DNA of 6,812 bases from Muribaculaceae bacterium (GTDB lineage: Bacteria > Bacteroidota > Bacteroidia > Bacteroidales > Muribaculaceae): contig JAIDJJ010000511.1 of NCBI GenBank assembly GCA_029052265.1, forward strand, positions 1-6,812, read 5' to 3'. Below are positions 1 through 6,430 of the stretch, piece by piece (positions within the stretch are counted from its first letter, which is position 1; every line of letters begins with the position of its first letter). A program made the position numbers and the translations under genes. The notes under the pieces were generated by a model, which saw only the letters and a program-made list of their open reading frames with translations, was not told the DNA's origin and did no database searches.

Positions 1-162
1 GTTATTGTTAAAAGAGTTAAAACAGGGTGGCTTTTAATGGGGGCGTTGTGGGATAAAAATTTTTATAATTGAGAATTAGGATAATAGCTATCACTCTTGC
101 AACATTTATTCTTTCAAATGAAAGTGGGATCAATCGTGTTATGTGACACCAAAACTATACAT

Positions 163-180
163 GTACACAACAGGGTGTAC
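163..180. promoter_or_regulatory. Inverted repeat GTACAC-N6-GTGTAC, candidate activator site
   Basis: Two perfect 6-nt arms are separated by 6 nt, with the centre at about 171.5. That is roughly 110 bp upstream of the start site predicted from the sigma-54 promoter, within the usual range for enhancer sites of NtrC-family activators. The arm and spacer geometry resembles dyads bound by Fis-type helix-turn-helix domains. The binding protein is not in the window, so the role is inferred. Confidence 0.45.
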
Positions 181-185
181 GAAAT

Positions 186-199
186 CGGACAATTGTCCG
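186..199. promoter_or_regulatory. Perfect 14-bp palindrome CGGACAATTGTCCG, candidate operator
   Basis: All 14 bases are self-complementary. Its centre (192.5) is exactly 21 bp, about two helical turns, from the centre of the dyad at 163-180, so two dimers could sit on the same DNA face. A related half-site (CAATTGT followed by ACGGACA) recurs at 270-283, overlapping the promoter and predicted start site. It could be an activator site or the operator of an unseen repressor. Confidence 0.5.
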
Positions 200-254
200 T
201 GGATGGACGATAGTATTTTTATTAAAATATCTGATTAATAATTGTTTGCCTATT

Positions 255-270
255 TGGCACGGAGATTGTC
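255..270 (+). promoter_or_regulatory. Sigma-54 (RpoN) -24/-12 promoter
   Basis: The sequence reads TGGCACG-N4-TTGT, preceded by a T. The established sigma-54 consensus is TGGCACG-N4-TTGC, so only the last base of the -12 element differs and the GG-to-G spacing is correct. Transcription would start near 281, leaving a leader of about 17 nt before the ATG at 298. No good match to the Bacteroidota housekeeping promoter (TAnnTTTG) is present on the + strand nearby. Sigma-54 control implies an NtrC-family ATPase activator, which fits the dyads 60-120 bp upstream. Confidence 0.7.
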
Positions 271-297
271 AATTGTACGGACAGAAAACAAAAAAAT

Positions 298-1545
298 ATG
301 GACAGAGAAATACCTATAGAACAAAGACGCAAGGAAACGATGAAAAAACGCCTTAAGATTGTTGGCGTATTTTTAGCGGTAGCCCTTGTAATTATTATTG
401 TTTTGCTTACTCTTGGCGATAGCGTGAAGAGTAGAGACCTGACGATAAAACCTGCAGAACGCGCCACACTTGAAAGCAGTGTGTCGGCGTCAGGGAAGAT
501 TGTACCGCTTTACGAACAGGCGATTGTCTCACCTGTTGCCACAAAGATTCTTGAAGTCTATTGCAATGAGGGGGATTCGGTAGATGCCGGACAGTCGCTT
601 CTCAAGCTTGACCTTCAAAGTGCGGAATCAGACTATCGCAGGATGACAGATGAAGTCAGCATGAAGAGGAATGAAATCGAACAGGCAGCTCTTAACAACG
701 CCACTTATCTTACAGACCTTGAAATGAGGATCAAGGTTAAGGAAATGTCACTAAGTCACCTCCAGGCTGAGGTGGCGAATGAAAAACGCCTTGACAGTAT
801 CGGCAGTGGCACCGGTGACCGTATCCGGGAAGCCGAGCTCGCTTTCTCCACTGCAAGGATGGAACTTGAGCAGCTGAAGACTCAGCTTGCAAACGAGAAG
901 AAGGCTCATGCTGCGGCGTTCAGAAGCAAACAGTTGGAGGGGAGCATCTCTGCACGCAATCTGGAAGCCATGCAGCGCACTCTCGATGATGCTCAGGTCA
1001 AGGCTCCGAGAAAGGGTACGGTGACTTGGCTTAACAAAAGTCTTGGCACAAGTATCGGGGCGGGCGAGAAACTTGCGGTGGTGTCTGATCTCACTCATTT
1101 CAAGATTGAGGGTGAGATCCCGGAAAGCAACTCTGGGAAACTTTCTGTCGGATCTGTGGTAAATGTCAGGATAAACCGCAACACAGTCAAAGGGAGAATC
1201 AGCACCATTTCTCCGCAAAGTCAGAATGGTATGGTACAGTTTATTGTCTTTCTTGATGATGACAGCGACAAACTGTTGCGCTCGGGACTTCGCACTGACC
1301 TCAATGTCGTTTATGATGTGAAAGATGGAGTGGTCAGGATTCCTAACGGCTCATATTTCCAAGGACCCGGCACATATGTAATGTTTGTCAAGACAGGAGA
1401 GGATAAACTTGAACGCCGCACAGTCACTCTTGGTGACAGCAACTTCGATTTTGTGGAGGTCACAAGCGGGATTCAACCCGGCGAAGAGGTGGTCGTTTCC
1501 GACATGAGTTCATACAAAAACAAAAGATCAATAAAATTGAAGTAA
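298..1545 (+). CDS. HlyD/MacA-type periplasmic adaptor subunit of ABC efflux system
   Basis: Probable membrane-fusion protein of 415 residues linking the inner-membrane transporter to an outer-membrane channel. Residues 1-20 are basic and cytoplasmic, followed by one membrane anchor at about 21-39. There is no lipobox, so it is membrane-anchored and not a lipoprotein. Two biotinyl-lipoyl half-motifs (about 62-105, ending GDSVDAGQSLLKLD, and 232-265, starting VKAPRKGTV) flank a long alpha-helical hairpin (about 107-231) whose turn lies near the glycine-rich residues 169-173. A beta-barrel domain (about 266-345) and a membrane-proximal domain (about 346-415, with GIQPGEEVVVSD) follow. Near the tip, R164 and I168 resemble the TolC-contact motif of other adaptors, but its serine is not obvious. 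The ATG at 298 is preferred because it sits behind an A-rich leader about 17 nt from the predicted sigma-54 start; ATG 340 is the alternative, with an AAGGA just upstream. It is the first gene of the operon. Confidence 0.9.
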   Translation: MDREIPIEQRRKETMKKRLKIVGVFLAVALVIIIVLLTLGDSVKSRDLTIKPAERATLESSVSASGKIVPLYEQAIVSPVATKILEVYCNEGDSVDAGQSLLKLDLQSAESDYRRMTDEVSMKRNEIEQAALNNATYLTDLEMRIKVKEMSLSHLQAEVANEKRLDSIGSGTGDRIREAELAFSTARMELEQLKTQLANEKKAHAAAFRSKQLEGSISARNLEAMQRTLDDAQVKAPRKGTVTWLNKSLGTSIGAGEKLAVVSDLTHFKIEGEIPESNSGKLSVGSVVNVRINRNTVKGRISTISPQSQNGMVQFIVFLDDDSDKLLRSGLRTDLNVVYDVKDGVVRIPNGSYFQGPGTYVMFVKTGEDKLERRTVTLGDSNFDFVEVTSGIQPGEEVVVSDMSSYKNKRSIKLK

Positions 1546-1581
1546 AGGGTGAAGCATCAAAGGTTAAGGGTGAGGCATCAA
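1545..1581 (+). repeat. Two 16-bp direct repeats, 21-bp period
   Basis: Copies at 1545-1560 and 1566-1581 differ at one base (AAGGGTGAAGCATCAA versus a G at the ninth position). The first begins in the adaptor's stop codon. They form the purine- and G-rich left part of the spacer before the ATPase gene and are weakly complementary to the pyrimidine-rich array that follows. Confidence 0.7.
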
Positions 1582-1582
1582 T

Positions 1583-1627
1583 TCTTAATCACCTTAAATA
1601 CCTTACTCACTTTAAACACATTACTCC
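1583..1627 (+). repeat. Five tandem 9-bp units, spacer before the ATPase
   Basis: Five imperfect nonamers run without a gap, each with TTA at positions 3-5 and approximating CYTTAMNCA (for example CCTTACTCA at 1601-1609). The unit length is a multiple of three, so the array stays open in the frame of the downstream ATPase and would read as a repeating TLNTLL peptide. The same nonamer family recurs at 2375-2419. The function is unknown. Confidence 0.7.
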
Positions 1628-1647
1628 CAATACAAAACCTAAACAAT

Positions 1648-2322
1648 ATGGCAATAATTACTTTAAAAGACGTAAACAAAGTCTATCGTACAAAAGAGAT
1701 CGAAACACTCGCACTTGAGAATGTAAACCTCGAAATCCAGAAGGGGGAATTTGTCAGCATAATGGGTCCTTCAGGATGCGGCAAATCAACACTCCTCAAC
1801 ATCATCGGTCTTCTCGATGTGCCTACAAGCGGAACTGTGACAATTATGGATGATGCAACCGGCAAGATGAGCGACAGTCAGTTGTCATCATTCCGAAATC
1901 ATAATATCGGTTTTGTGTTCCAGAGCTTCCATCTTATCCCGTCGCTTAATGTGGCAGAGAATGTGGCGTTGCCGTTGGCGTACCGCAGCGGCGTTAGTGC
2001 CAAGGAGCGTCATGATAAGGTTGCCGAGGTTCTCACTCGTCTCGGACTCAGCCATAGGATGCGCCATTTCCCCGGTCAGCTTTCCGGAGGTCAGTGTCAG
2101 CGTGTGGCAATAGCCAGGGCGATTATCGGTGATCCGCAGATTGTACTTGCCGACGAACCTACCGGTAACCTTGACTCAAAGATGGGTCAGGAAGTGATGG
2201 ATATTCTGCATCAGTTGAATAAAGAAGACGGGCGCACAATCGTGATGGTGACCCATAATGAGAGCCAGGCACGTATGACTGACCGCATTGTACGCTTCTT
2301 TGACGGCCGGCAGGTGGAATAA
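1648..2322 (+). CDS. ABC transporter ATP-binding protein, MacB/LolD family
   Basis: Cytoplasmic ATPase of 224 residues, the usual length for stand-alone LolD-like subunits, which powers FtsX-type permeases. In order: A-loop Tyr near 13, Walker A GPSGCGKS (40-47), Q-loop Q92 in FVFQSF, signature LSGGQ (145-149), Walker B IVLADE (165-170, catalytic E170), D-loop NLD (174-176) and switch H203 in VTHN. All catalytic elements are intact. The residue after LSGGQ is Cys where Gln is common, which should be harmless. The start at ATG 1648 gives the normal N-terminus (MAIITLKDV). A GTG at 1549 in the same frame would add 33 residues encoded by spacer repeats and is unlikely. It is the only ATPase in the window and so probably serves both permease pairs. 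Confidence 0.95.
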   Translation: MAIITLKDVNKVYRTKEIETLALENVNLEIQKGEFVSIMGPSGCGKSTLLNIIGLLDVPTSGTVTIMDDATGKMSDSQLSSFRNHNIGFVFQSFHLIPSLNVAENVALPLAYRSGVSAKERHDKVAEVLTRLGLSHRMRHFPGQLSGGQCQRVAIARAIIGDPQIVLADEPTGNLDSKMGQEVMDILHQLNKEDGRTIVMVTHNESQARMTDRIVRFFDGRQVE

Positions 2323-2328
2323 GTCTTA

Positions 2329-2419
2329 GGGTTTAAGGTTTTAAAGTTTATGGTTTAAAGATTATAATTCCAAGCCTTACCCACCTTAATCTCCTTAATC
2401 TCTTTAACCACCTTAACCC
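2329..2419 (+). repeat. Imperfect hairpin of heptamer and nonamer repeats, spacer before permease A
   Basis: The left arm has about four 7-bp units (GTTTAAG, GTTTATG and variants, 2331-2359). The right arm has five exact-length 9-bp units (2375-2419), two of them identical (CCTTAATCT), all with TTA at positions 3-5. Bases 2329-2346 can pair with 2402-2419: nine pairs starting GGGTT, then one pair, a small internal mismatch and six more pairs, with one bulged T. The loop is about 55 nt. There is no U-tract after it, so it does not look like a simple intrinsic terminator. It might act on mRNA stability or partial attenuation; that is inference. Confidence 0.6.
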
Positions 2420-2450
2420 AACTCTCACCCCTCACCTAAAATCACATAAC

Positions 2451-2554
2451 TAATTAAACGAAATGAACTATTTCAGGCAAATATACTACGAGATGAAGCA
2501 TCAGAGGATGATGACGTGGGTGTCGATCAGCGGCACCGCCCTCGCCATTTTCCT
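2451..2554 (+). repeat. Direct repeat copy 1: leader and start of permease A
   Basis: This stretch covers 12 nt of leader and the first 30-31 codons. It matches 5098-5201 with 4 differences in 104 nt, at 2468, 2471, 2477 and 2481. From 2482 to 2554 the two copies are identical for 73 nt. Three of the four differences are silent; the fourth changes Ile7 to Val. The copies lie 2,647 bp apart in the same orientation. Confidence 0.95.
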
Positions 2555-3749
2555 TGTTATGGCTTTCGTCATGGTGGATCAGTTAAATTCTGTGGAGGTT
2601 GCCCCGGAATCTAACAGGAGCCGTATTCTGATCGCTTCCGGTTTTCATGTCAAGAATCAGAAAGGGATGGATTCCTCTACTTCGGGATTAAATCTGGATA
2701 TCGCCCGCAGACTTTATGAAAATCTTGAAGGGGTGGAAGTCCTCTCTTATATCAACGCCTTCAATGATAATTGTGATGTAAATTTACCCGGTCAGGAAAT
2801 TTTTACAATGGCTCCCAAAAATGTAGACAATGAATTTTGGAAGATCTATGATTTTACATTCATTGACGGTCGTCCCTTTGATGAGGCAGAGGTGAAGAGC
2901 GATGCCAAACTTGTAGTGCGCACAAAATCTGCGGCTCGTTCTCTTTTTGGGGAAGAAAAGGTGGCAGGCAGGGAAATCGAGGTGGATGCCTATCCCTACA
3001 GAGTGGTGGGGGTGGTAGAGGATGTCAATCCGCTGCTTGCATCATCATTCGCAAATTTTTATAAGTTATGCAATATTGCGGGAATAAAGAACGATGACCC
3101 TTATTTCGGGTCCGCTAATGTCGTGATGCTTTTGAAAGAAGGTGTGTCGGCGGAGTCTGTTAAAACTCAGGTGGAAAACAGATATAAGATGATCCAATCT
3201 GAGTTCAGCAAGGAGGGATATGAAGCAGTATACCACGGACAGCCATATACAAGTGAGGAAGTGGGTATAGGAGGATATGGTAGTAATAACGGTCCTGATC
3301 TTGATAGCCATAATAAGATTCAATGGATAATTTATTCAATATTGATTCTACTTCCGGCAATCAATCTTAGCAGTATGACACGAGGTCGGCTTCGCCACAG
3401 AGTGGCGGAAATCGGCGTGCGCCGGGCTTTTGGTGCGAAACGCAATTCCATTATACGCCAGATTTTTGGAGAAAACCTCATAATCACATTTTTTGGTGGA
3501 ATGCTTGGTCTGTTGTTCAGTATAATCTTTGTATGGTTGGCGTCAAACATGATCTTCTCCATGACAGGTGCGCTCGAACCATCATTGGAGACAGTCAATG
3601 CCCGTCCTGACCTGGGAATGCTGTTCAGATGGGGAAATTTCCTTTGGGCTCTCCTTTTTTGCTTTATCTTGAATGTCTTGAGTGCCACAGTCCCTGCGTG
3701 GCGTGCGTCAAAAGTTGAACCGGCGGAGGCATTGTCCTTCGCGCGTTAA
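2463..3749 (+). CDS. FtsX-family ABC transporter permease (A-type)
   Basis: Inner-membrane permease of 428 residues with the MacB/FtsX layout: a transmembrane segment at about 18-37, a large periplasmic domain (about 40-285), then three membrane segments at about 286-306, 338-363 and 390-412. The FtsX-domain cytoplasmic coupling segment lies at 307-337 (RGRLRHRVAEIGVRRAFGAK), where the ATPase should dock. The C-terminus has the typical PAWRASKVEPAEAL. It lacks a fused ATPase, unlike enterobacterial MacB, and must use the subunit encoded at 1648-2322. The start is fixed by the leader and first 30 codons shared with its paralogue at 5110. Permease B follows after 12 nt, so the two are probably co-translated and form a heterodimer (inferred). 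The substrate is unknown. Confidence 0.92.
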   Translation: MNYFRQIYYEMKHQRMMTWVSISGTALAIFLVMAFVMVDQLNSVEVAPESNRSRILIASGFHVKNQKGMDSSTSGLNLDIARRLYENLEGVEVLSYINAFNDNCDVNLPGQEIFTMAPKNVDNEFWKIYDFTFIDGRPFDEAEVKSDAKLVVRTKSAARSLFGEEKVAGREIEVDAYPYRVVGVVEDVNPLLASSFANFYKLCNIAGIKNDDPYFGSANVVMLLKEGVSAESVKTQVENRYKMIQSEFSKEGYEAVYHGQPYTSEEVGIGGYGSNNGPDLDSHNKIQWIIYSILILLPAINLSSMTRGRLRHRVAEIGVRRAFGAKRNSIIRQIFGENLIITFFGGMLGLLFSIIFVWLASNMIFSMTGALEPSLETVNARPDLGMLFRWGNFLWALLFCFILNVLSATVPAWRASKVEPAEALSFAR

Positions 3750-3761
3750 AATTGCTGCTTT

Positions 3762-5000
3762 ATGAAAAGAAATTTATTGAACCAAATGAAAAAAGAGTGG
3801 CGCGACAACTTGTGGCTGATAATAGAACTCGCTGTCGTATGCCTTGCAATATGGGTATTGTCGATGATTGTTTATGTCCGGGGGAAAGGGTTGTTTGCCC
3901 CGAGAGGATTTAATCCTGAGAACGTATATTCAATTTCATTAAAAACAGTCCCTTCCGGTAGTCCTAACTATATAGATTTAGGAGAAAATGCAAAAGATGC
4001 CTATCGTTCCGATTTCCGCGAGTTGCTTAGGCGACTTAGGGAAAATCCGAATGTTGAAGCGGTGGCGACACATTGGGGAGCCACACCTTACAATTACAAC
4101 TACGATGGGAGACAATTGGCGCAGATTGAAGAGCAAGACTCAATCCTGTATTATGGAAACACCCGTTTCGGCAGTCCGGACATCGTGAATGTCTTGCAGC
4201 TTAACAGTCTTACCGGCAGATCCCGTAAGGATCTATATGAAATGATGCAACGGGGAGAGATCTTGATTGGAAATAATCCCACTTATGAGGCATCCGGTAG
4301 AGATCCTCGCGATTTGATAGGTAAAAAGGTGATTCTTGGAGGAGATACATCGCATATATATAGAGTCGGAGATGTAATCGAGCAGGTACGCCGCACGGAT
4401 TATGAACCCGGTTGGGCGGGAGGATACATGGTCCCTCTTGTCGGCGGTGATGAGAACTGGGGATCTGTTGCTGTCCGCGTGAAGCCCGGGAAGGGAATGC
4501 AGTTCAAGGAGGATTTTAAGTCAAATGAAGATTTAAGAAAATTGAGAAACGTATATTTTTCAGATTTGAAAAGTCTTAACGACCTTCGGGAAGGTTGCCA
4601 GCGTAGTGTGGAGTTGGATATCCGGATGATGATTATACTTATGTTTTTCCTTGTGCTGACAATATTTCTTGGTTTGTTAGGCTCGTTCTGGTTCCGCATT
4701 CAGCAAAGAATAAGCGAAATAGCCATCAGAAAAGTATGCGGCGCCAAAAGACGGGAAATATTTGCCAGGATTATAACGGAAGGATTGATCTTATTATCAG
4801 GTGCGATAGTGGTGGTGGGATGTATTGTCTGGCCGTTTATTGACACGTTTGAAAATCTGTTATTTGAAAAATGGACAATATTTCTGGCGGCGGAAGCCTT
4901 TACAGTCATAATTGTCGCAATCGGCATTATAATCAGTCTTTGGTATCCTGCACGCAAGGCAATGCAGATCGAACCTGCTGTTGCGATAAAGGCTGAATAA
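3762..5000 (+). CDS. FtsX-family ABC transporter permease (B-type)
   Basis: Permease of 412 residues, second member of the first module. A short basic cytoplasmic start (MKRNLLNQMKKEWRDN) leads into a membrane segment at about 17-38. A periplasmic domain (about 40-285) and three more membrane segments (about 288-308, 340-360 and 371-395) follow. The coupling segment at 312-336 (ISEIAIRKVCGAKRREIF) and the end YPARKAMQIEPAVAI mark the FtsX domain. It is clearly different in sequence from the A-type proteins but has the same topology, and it is homologous to the incomplete product starting at 6431. Proteins of this type often come in unlike pairs that build the transport channel around an ATPase dimer. 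The ATG at 3762 lies 12 nt after the A stop codon, and no Shine-Dalgarno site is visible. Confidence 0.9.
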   Translation: MKRNLLNQMKKEWRDNLWLIIELAVVCLAIWVLSMIVYVRGKGLFAPRGFNPENVYSISLKTVPSGSPNYIDLGENAKDAYRSDFRELLRRLRENPNVEAVATHWGATPYNYNYDGRQLAQIEEQDSILYYGNTRFGSPDIVNVLQLNSLTGRSRKDLYEMMQRGEILIGNNPTYEASGRDPRDLIGKKVILGGDTSHIYRVGDVIEQVRRTDYEPGWAGGYMVPLVGGDENWGSVAVRVKPGKGMQFKEDFKSNEDLRKLRNVYFSDLKSLNDLREGCQRSVELDIRMMIILMFFLVLTIFLGLLGSFWFRIQQRISEIAIRKVCGAKRREIFARIITEGLILLSGAIVVVGCIVWPFIDTFENLLFEKWTIFLAAEAFTVIIVAIGIIISLWYPARKAMQIEPAVAIKAE

Positions 5001-5109
5001 TGATTTATAGTTTATGATGTTGGCTTCCAATACGGGTTCAAATAGTTTTAAACCATACATCATACACCATAAACTTCCAACTCACAACTCAAATAAATAA
5101 TTAAACGAA
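5001..5109 (+). repeat. Spacer with dyad and heptamer repeats before permease A'
   Basis: Bases 5009-5020 (AGTTTATGATGT) pair with 5064-5075 (ACACCATAAACT), 11 of 12 positions. The right arm shows three 7-bp units (5052-5072) of the ACCATAC type. The architecture, G/T-rich left and C/A-rich right, copies the spacer before permease A, though little sequence is conserved until the shared leader begins at 5098. No U-rich tail suggests termination. No clear promoter was found. Confidence 0.55.
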
Positions 5110-5201
5110 ATGAATTACTTCAGACAAGTATACTACGAGATGAAGCATCAGAGGATGATGACGTGGGTGTCGATCAGCGGCACCGCCCTCGCCATTTTCC
5201 T
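5098..5201 (+). repeat. Direct repeat copy 2: leader and start of permease A'
   Basis: Partner of 2451-2554. The leader TAATTAAACGAA before the ATG is identical in both copies, and so are bases 5129-5201. Identity breaks off in codon 31, after which the two genes resemble each other mainly at protein level. Confidence 0.95.
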
Positions 5202-6411
5202 GGTGATGACATTTTTCATGACAGAGAATGTCAAAAAAGTGGAAATGGCTCCGGAAACGAACCGCCAGAAAATTCTGATCGGATCCGGGGGACATGTTCT
5301 AAATTTTAATGAAAATGGAGAGCAGAACGGATCAATGTCGGCTGGTCTTTCTTACAAGACGGCAAAAGATTTATATGGAGGTCTTGACGGTGTGGAAAAA
5401 GAATCCTATCAGTCTACCTGGTCAACGCCGGAAGAAATTTCGATTAAAGGGAACCGCCCGGTTTCTTTAATCACAAAGTCGGTTGATTCTAATTTCTGGA
5501 GCTTTTATGATTTTAAGTTCCTTTATGGACAGCCATACGACCGGGCTTCTTGCGATGCAGGAGAAAAGAAAGTGGTATTGACCCAGTCTTCAGCAAGAAA
5601 ATTGTTTAAAGAAGATGATGTGGTGGGAAGGGAAATTAAAATTGGCGATGAAGAGTATAAAATATGTGGAGTAATAGAAGATGTCGATCCATTATTGAGT
5701 CTGACATTTTCAAATGTATATTATCCGTTTTCTAAAAGATCTATGGAATCAGGCAACTGGATGGGCTCTGTTGCTGTGGCACTTCTTCCTAAGGACGGTG
5801 TCGACATTCAGCATCTAAAAGATCAGGTGAAAGGGAGGTATGCAACCTGGAATTCACAACTCTCTTCTGAACATAGGGAGGCTATTTATCATGACACTCC
5901 CTGGGATATAGAGCTTTGGTCCGGAGGTGACTGGGTGGTGAGCGAGGATCCGCGACCGGCAAGAAGCAAGACCACTACATACCTTATCTATGGGCTGTTG
6001 CTGATCCTTCCGGCGATAAATCTCAGCAGTATGACAAAAGGAAGATTGCGTCACAGGGTGTCGGAAATAGGGGTTAGACGTGCTTTCGGAGCAAAACGGA
6101 AATCGATAGTCTGGCAGTTGTTGGGCGAAAATCTTATAATCACGATTGCCGGTGGAATTATTGGATTGGTGATCTGCCTGTTGTTTATGAATATGGCATC
6201 ATCGTTTCTGTTCCAGTTCTCATCAGTGAAATTCTCCACAGCACTTGATTTGCTTTATTCCACACCCTCAATGTCGATGCTTTTCACTTGGAAAAACTTT
6301 TTCTTTGCATTAATAATGTGCCTTGCCTTAAATATACTGAGTGCGACAGTGCCTGCATGGCGCGCATCAAGACTCGAACCGGCAGTGGCGATAGCTAAAT
6401 CAAAAAATTAA
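5110..6411 (+). CDS. FtsX-family ABC transporter permease (A'-type, paralogue of A)
   Basis: Permease of 433 residues, first member of the second module. Membrane segments lie at about 18-37, 290-310, 342-368 and 395-415, with a periplasmic domain (about 40-288) between the first two. Coupling segment GRLRHRVSEIGVRRAFGAK (311-329) and end PAWRASRLEPAVAI match the A-type protein at 2463-3749 closely. The N-terminal 30 residues differ only at position 7 (Val for Ile). The periplasmic domain is the divergent part: residues 64-80 and 205-220 differ clearly from A and include small length changes. Divergence there would be expected if the two modules contact different substrates or adaptor surfaces (inference). 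All FtsX features are intact, so this is not a decaying copy. Confidence 0.92.
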   Translation: MNYFRQVYYEMKHQRMMTWVSISGTALAIFLVMTFFMTENVKKVEMAPETNRQKILIGSGGHVLNFNENGEQNGSMSAGLSYKTAKDLYGGLDGVEKESYQSTWSTPEEISIKGNRPVSLITKSVDSNFWSFYDFKFLYGQPYDRASCDAGEKKVVLTQSSARKLFKEDDVVGREIKIGDEEYKICGVIEDVDPLLSLTFSNVYYPFSKRSMESGNWMGSVAVALLPKDGVDIQHLKDQVKGRYATWNSQLSSEHREAIYHDTPWDIELWSGGDWVVSEDPRPARSKTTTYLIYGLLLILPAINLSSMTKGRLRHRVSEIGVRRAFGAKRKSIVWQLLGENLIITIAGGIIGLVICLLFMNMASSFLFQFSSVKFSTALDLLYSTPSMSMLFTWKNFFFALIMCLALNILSATVPAWRASRLEPAVAIAKSKN

Positions 6412-6430
6412 GACACCATATACAATTGAT

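Larger units (their letters stand above)
1..297. other. Non-coding upstream control region
   Basis: No convincing gene lies here on either strand; every frame is broken by stops. Two frames are open from the window edge, one to a TGA at 70-72 and one to a TAA at 35-37. Either could be the tail of an upstream gene, but both are too short to tell from chance. The region is AT-rich, with an all-AT perfect palindrome at 53-66 that lacks the GC stem of a terminator. The promoter-proximal half, from about 136 onward, is dense in dyad symmetry and ends in a sigma-54-like promoter. I read it as the regulatory region of the operon that starts at 298. Confidence 0.7.

Noticed and set aside
53..66. Perfect 14-bp palindrome as an intrinsic terminator
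   Set aside because: It is made only of A and T, so the hairpin would be weak, and there is no GC-rich stem followed by a U-tract.
1..72. Tail of an upstream gene, open from the window edge to TGA at 70-72 or TAA at 35-37
   Set aside because: Only 23 or 11 codons, readable in two frames and expected often by chance; no recognisable C-terminus.
150..157. Minus-strand TAnnTTTG match (Bacteroidota -7 element) suggesting a divergent promoter
   Set aside because: No convincing -33 element at the right distance, and no open frame to the left within the window. It remains possible if a divergent gene lies beyond the edge.
222..467. Minus-strand open frame across the promoter and adaptor start
   Set aside because: It lies opposite the adaptor's membrane-anchor codons and the sigma-54 promoter, and has no recognisable domain.
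751..1218. Minus-strand open frame of 155 codons inside the adaptor gene
   Set aside because: It is fully antisense to a well-supported coding region, with no domain or initiation signal, and looks like a codon-bias shadow.
1550..1563. TGAAGCATCAAAGG resembles TGAAGCATCAGAGG in the permease A and A' start region
   Set aside because: A 13-of-14 match between a spacer repeat and a coding segment is short enough to be chance in a window of this size, and the flanks do not match.
1545..1627. CRISPR-like array
   Set aside because: Units are 9 or 21 bp and contiguous without unique spacers; no cas genes are present.
1549..1647. GTG at 1549 as the start of the ATPase gene (33 extra residues)
   Set aside because: The extra codons are spacer repeats, and family members start at the MAIITLKDV-like segment. 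ATG 1648 has an A-rich leader. The long open frame is explained by repeat units whose length is a multiple of three.
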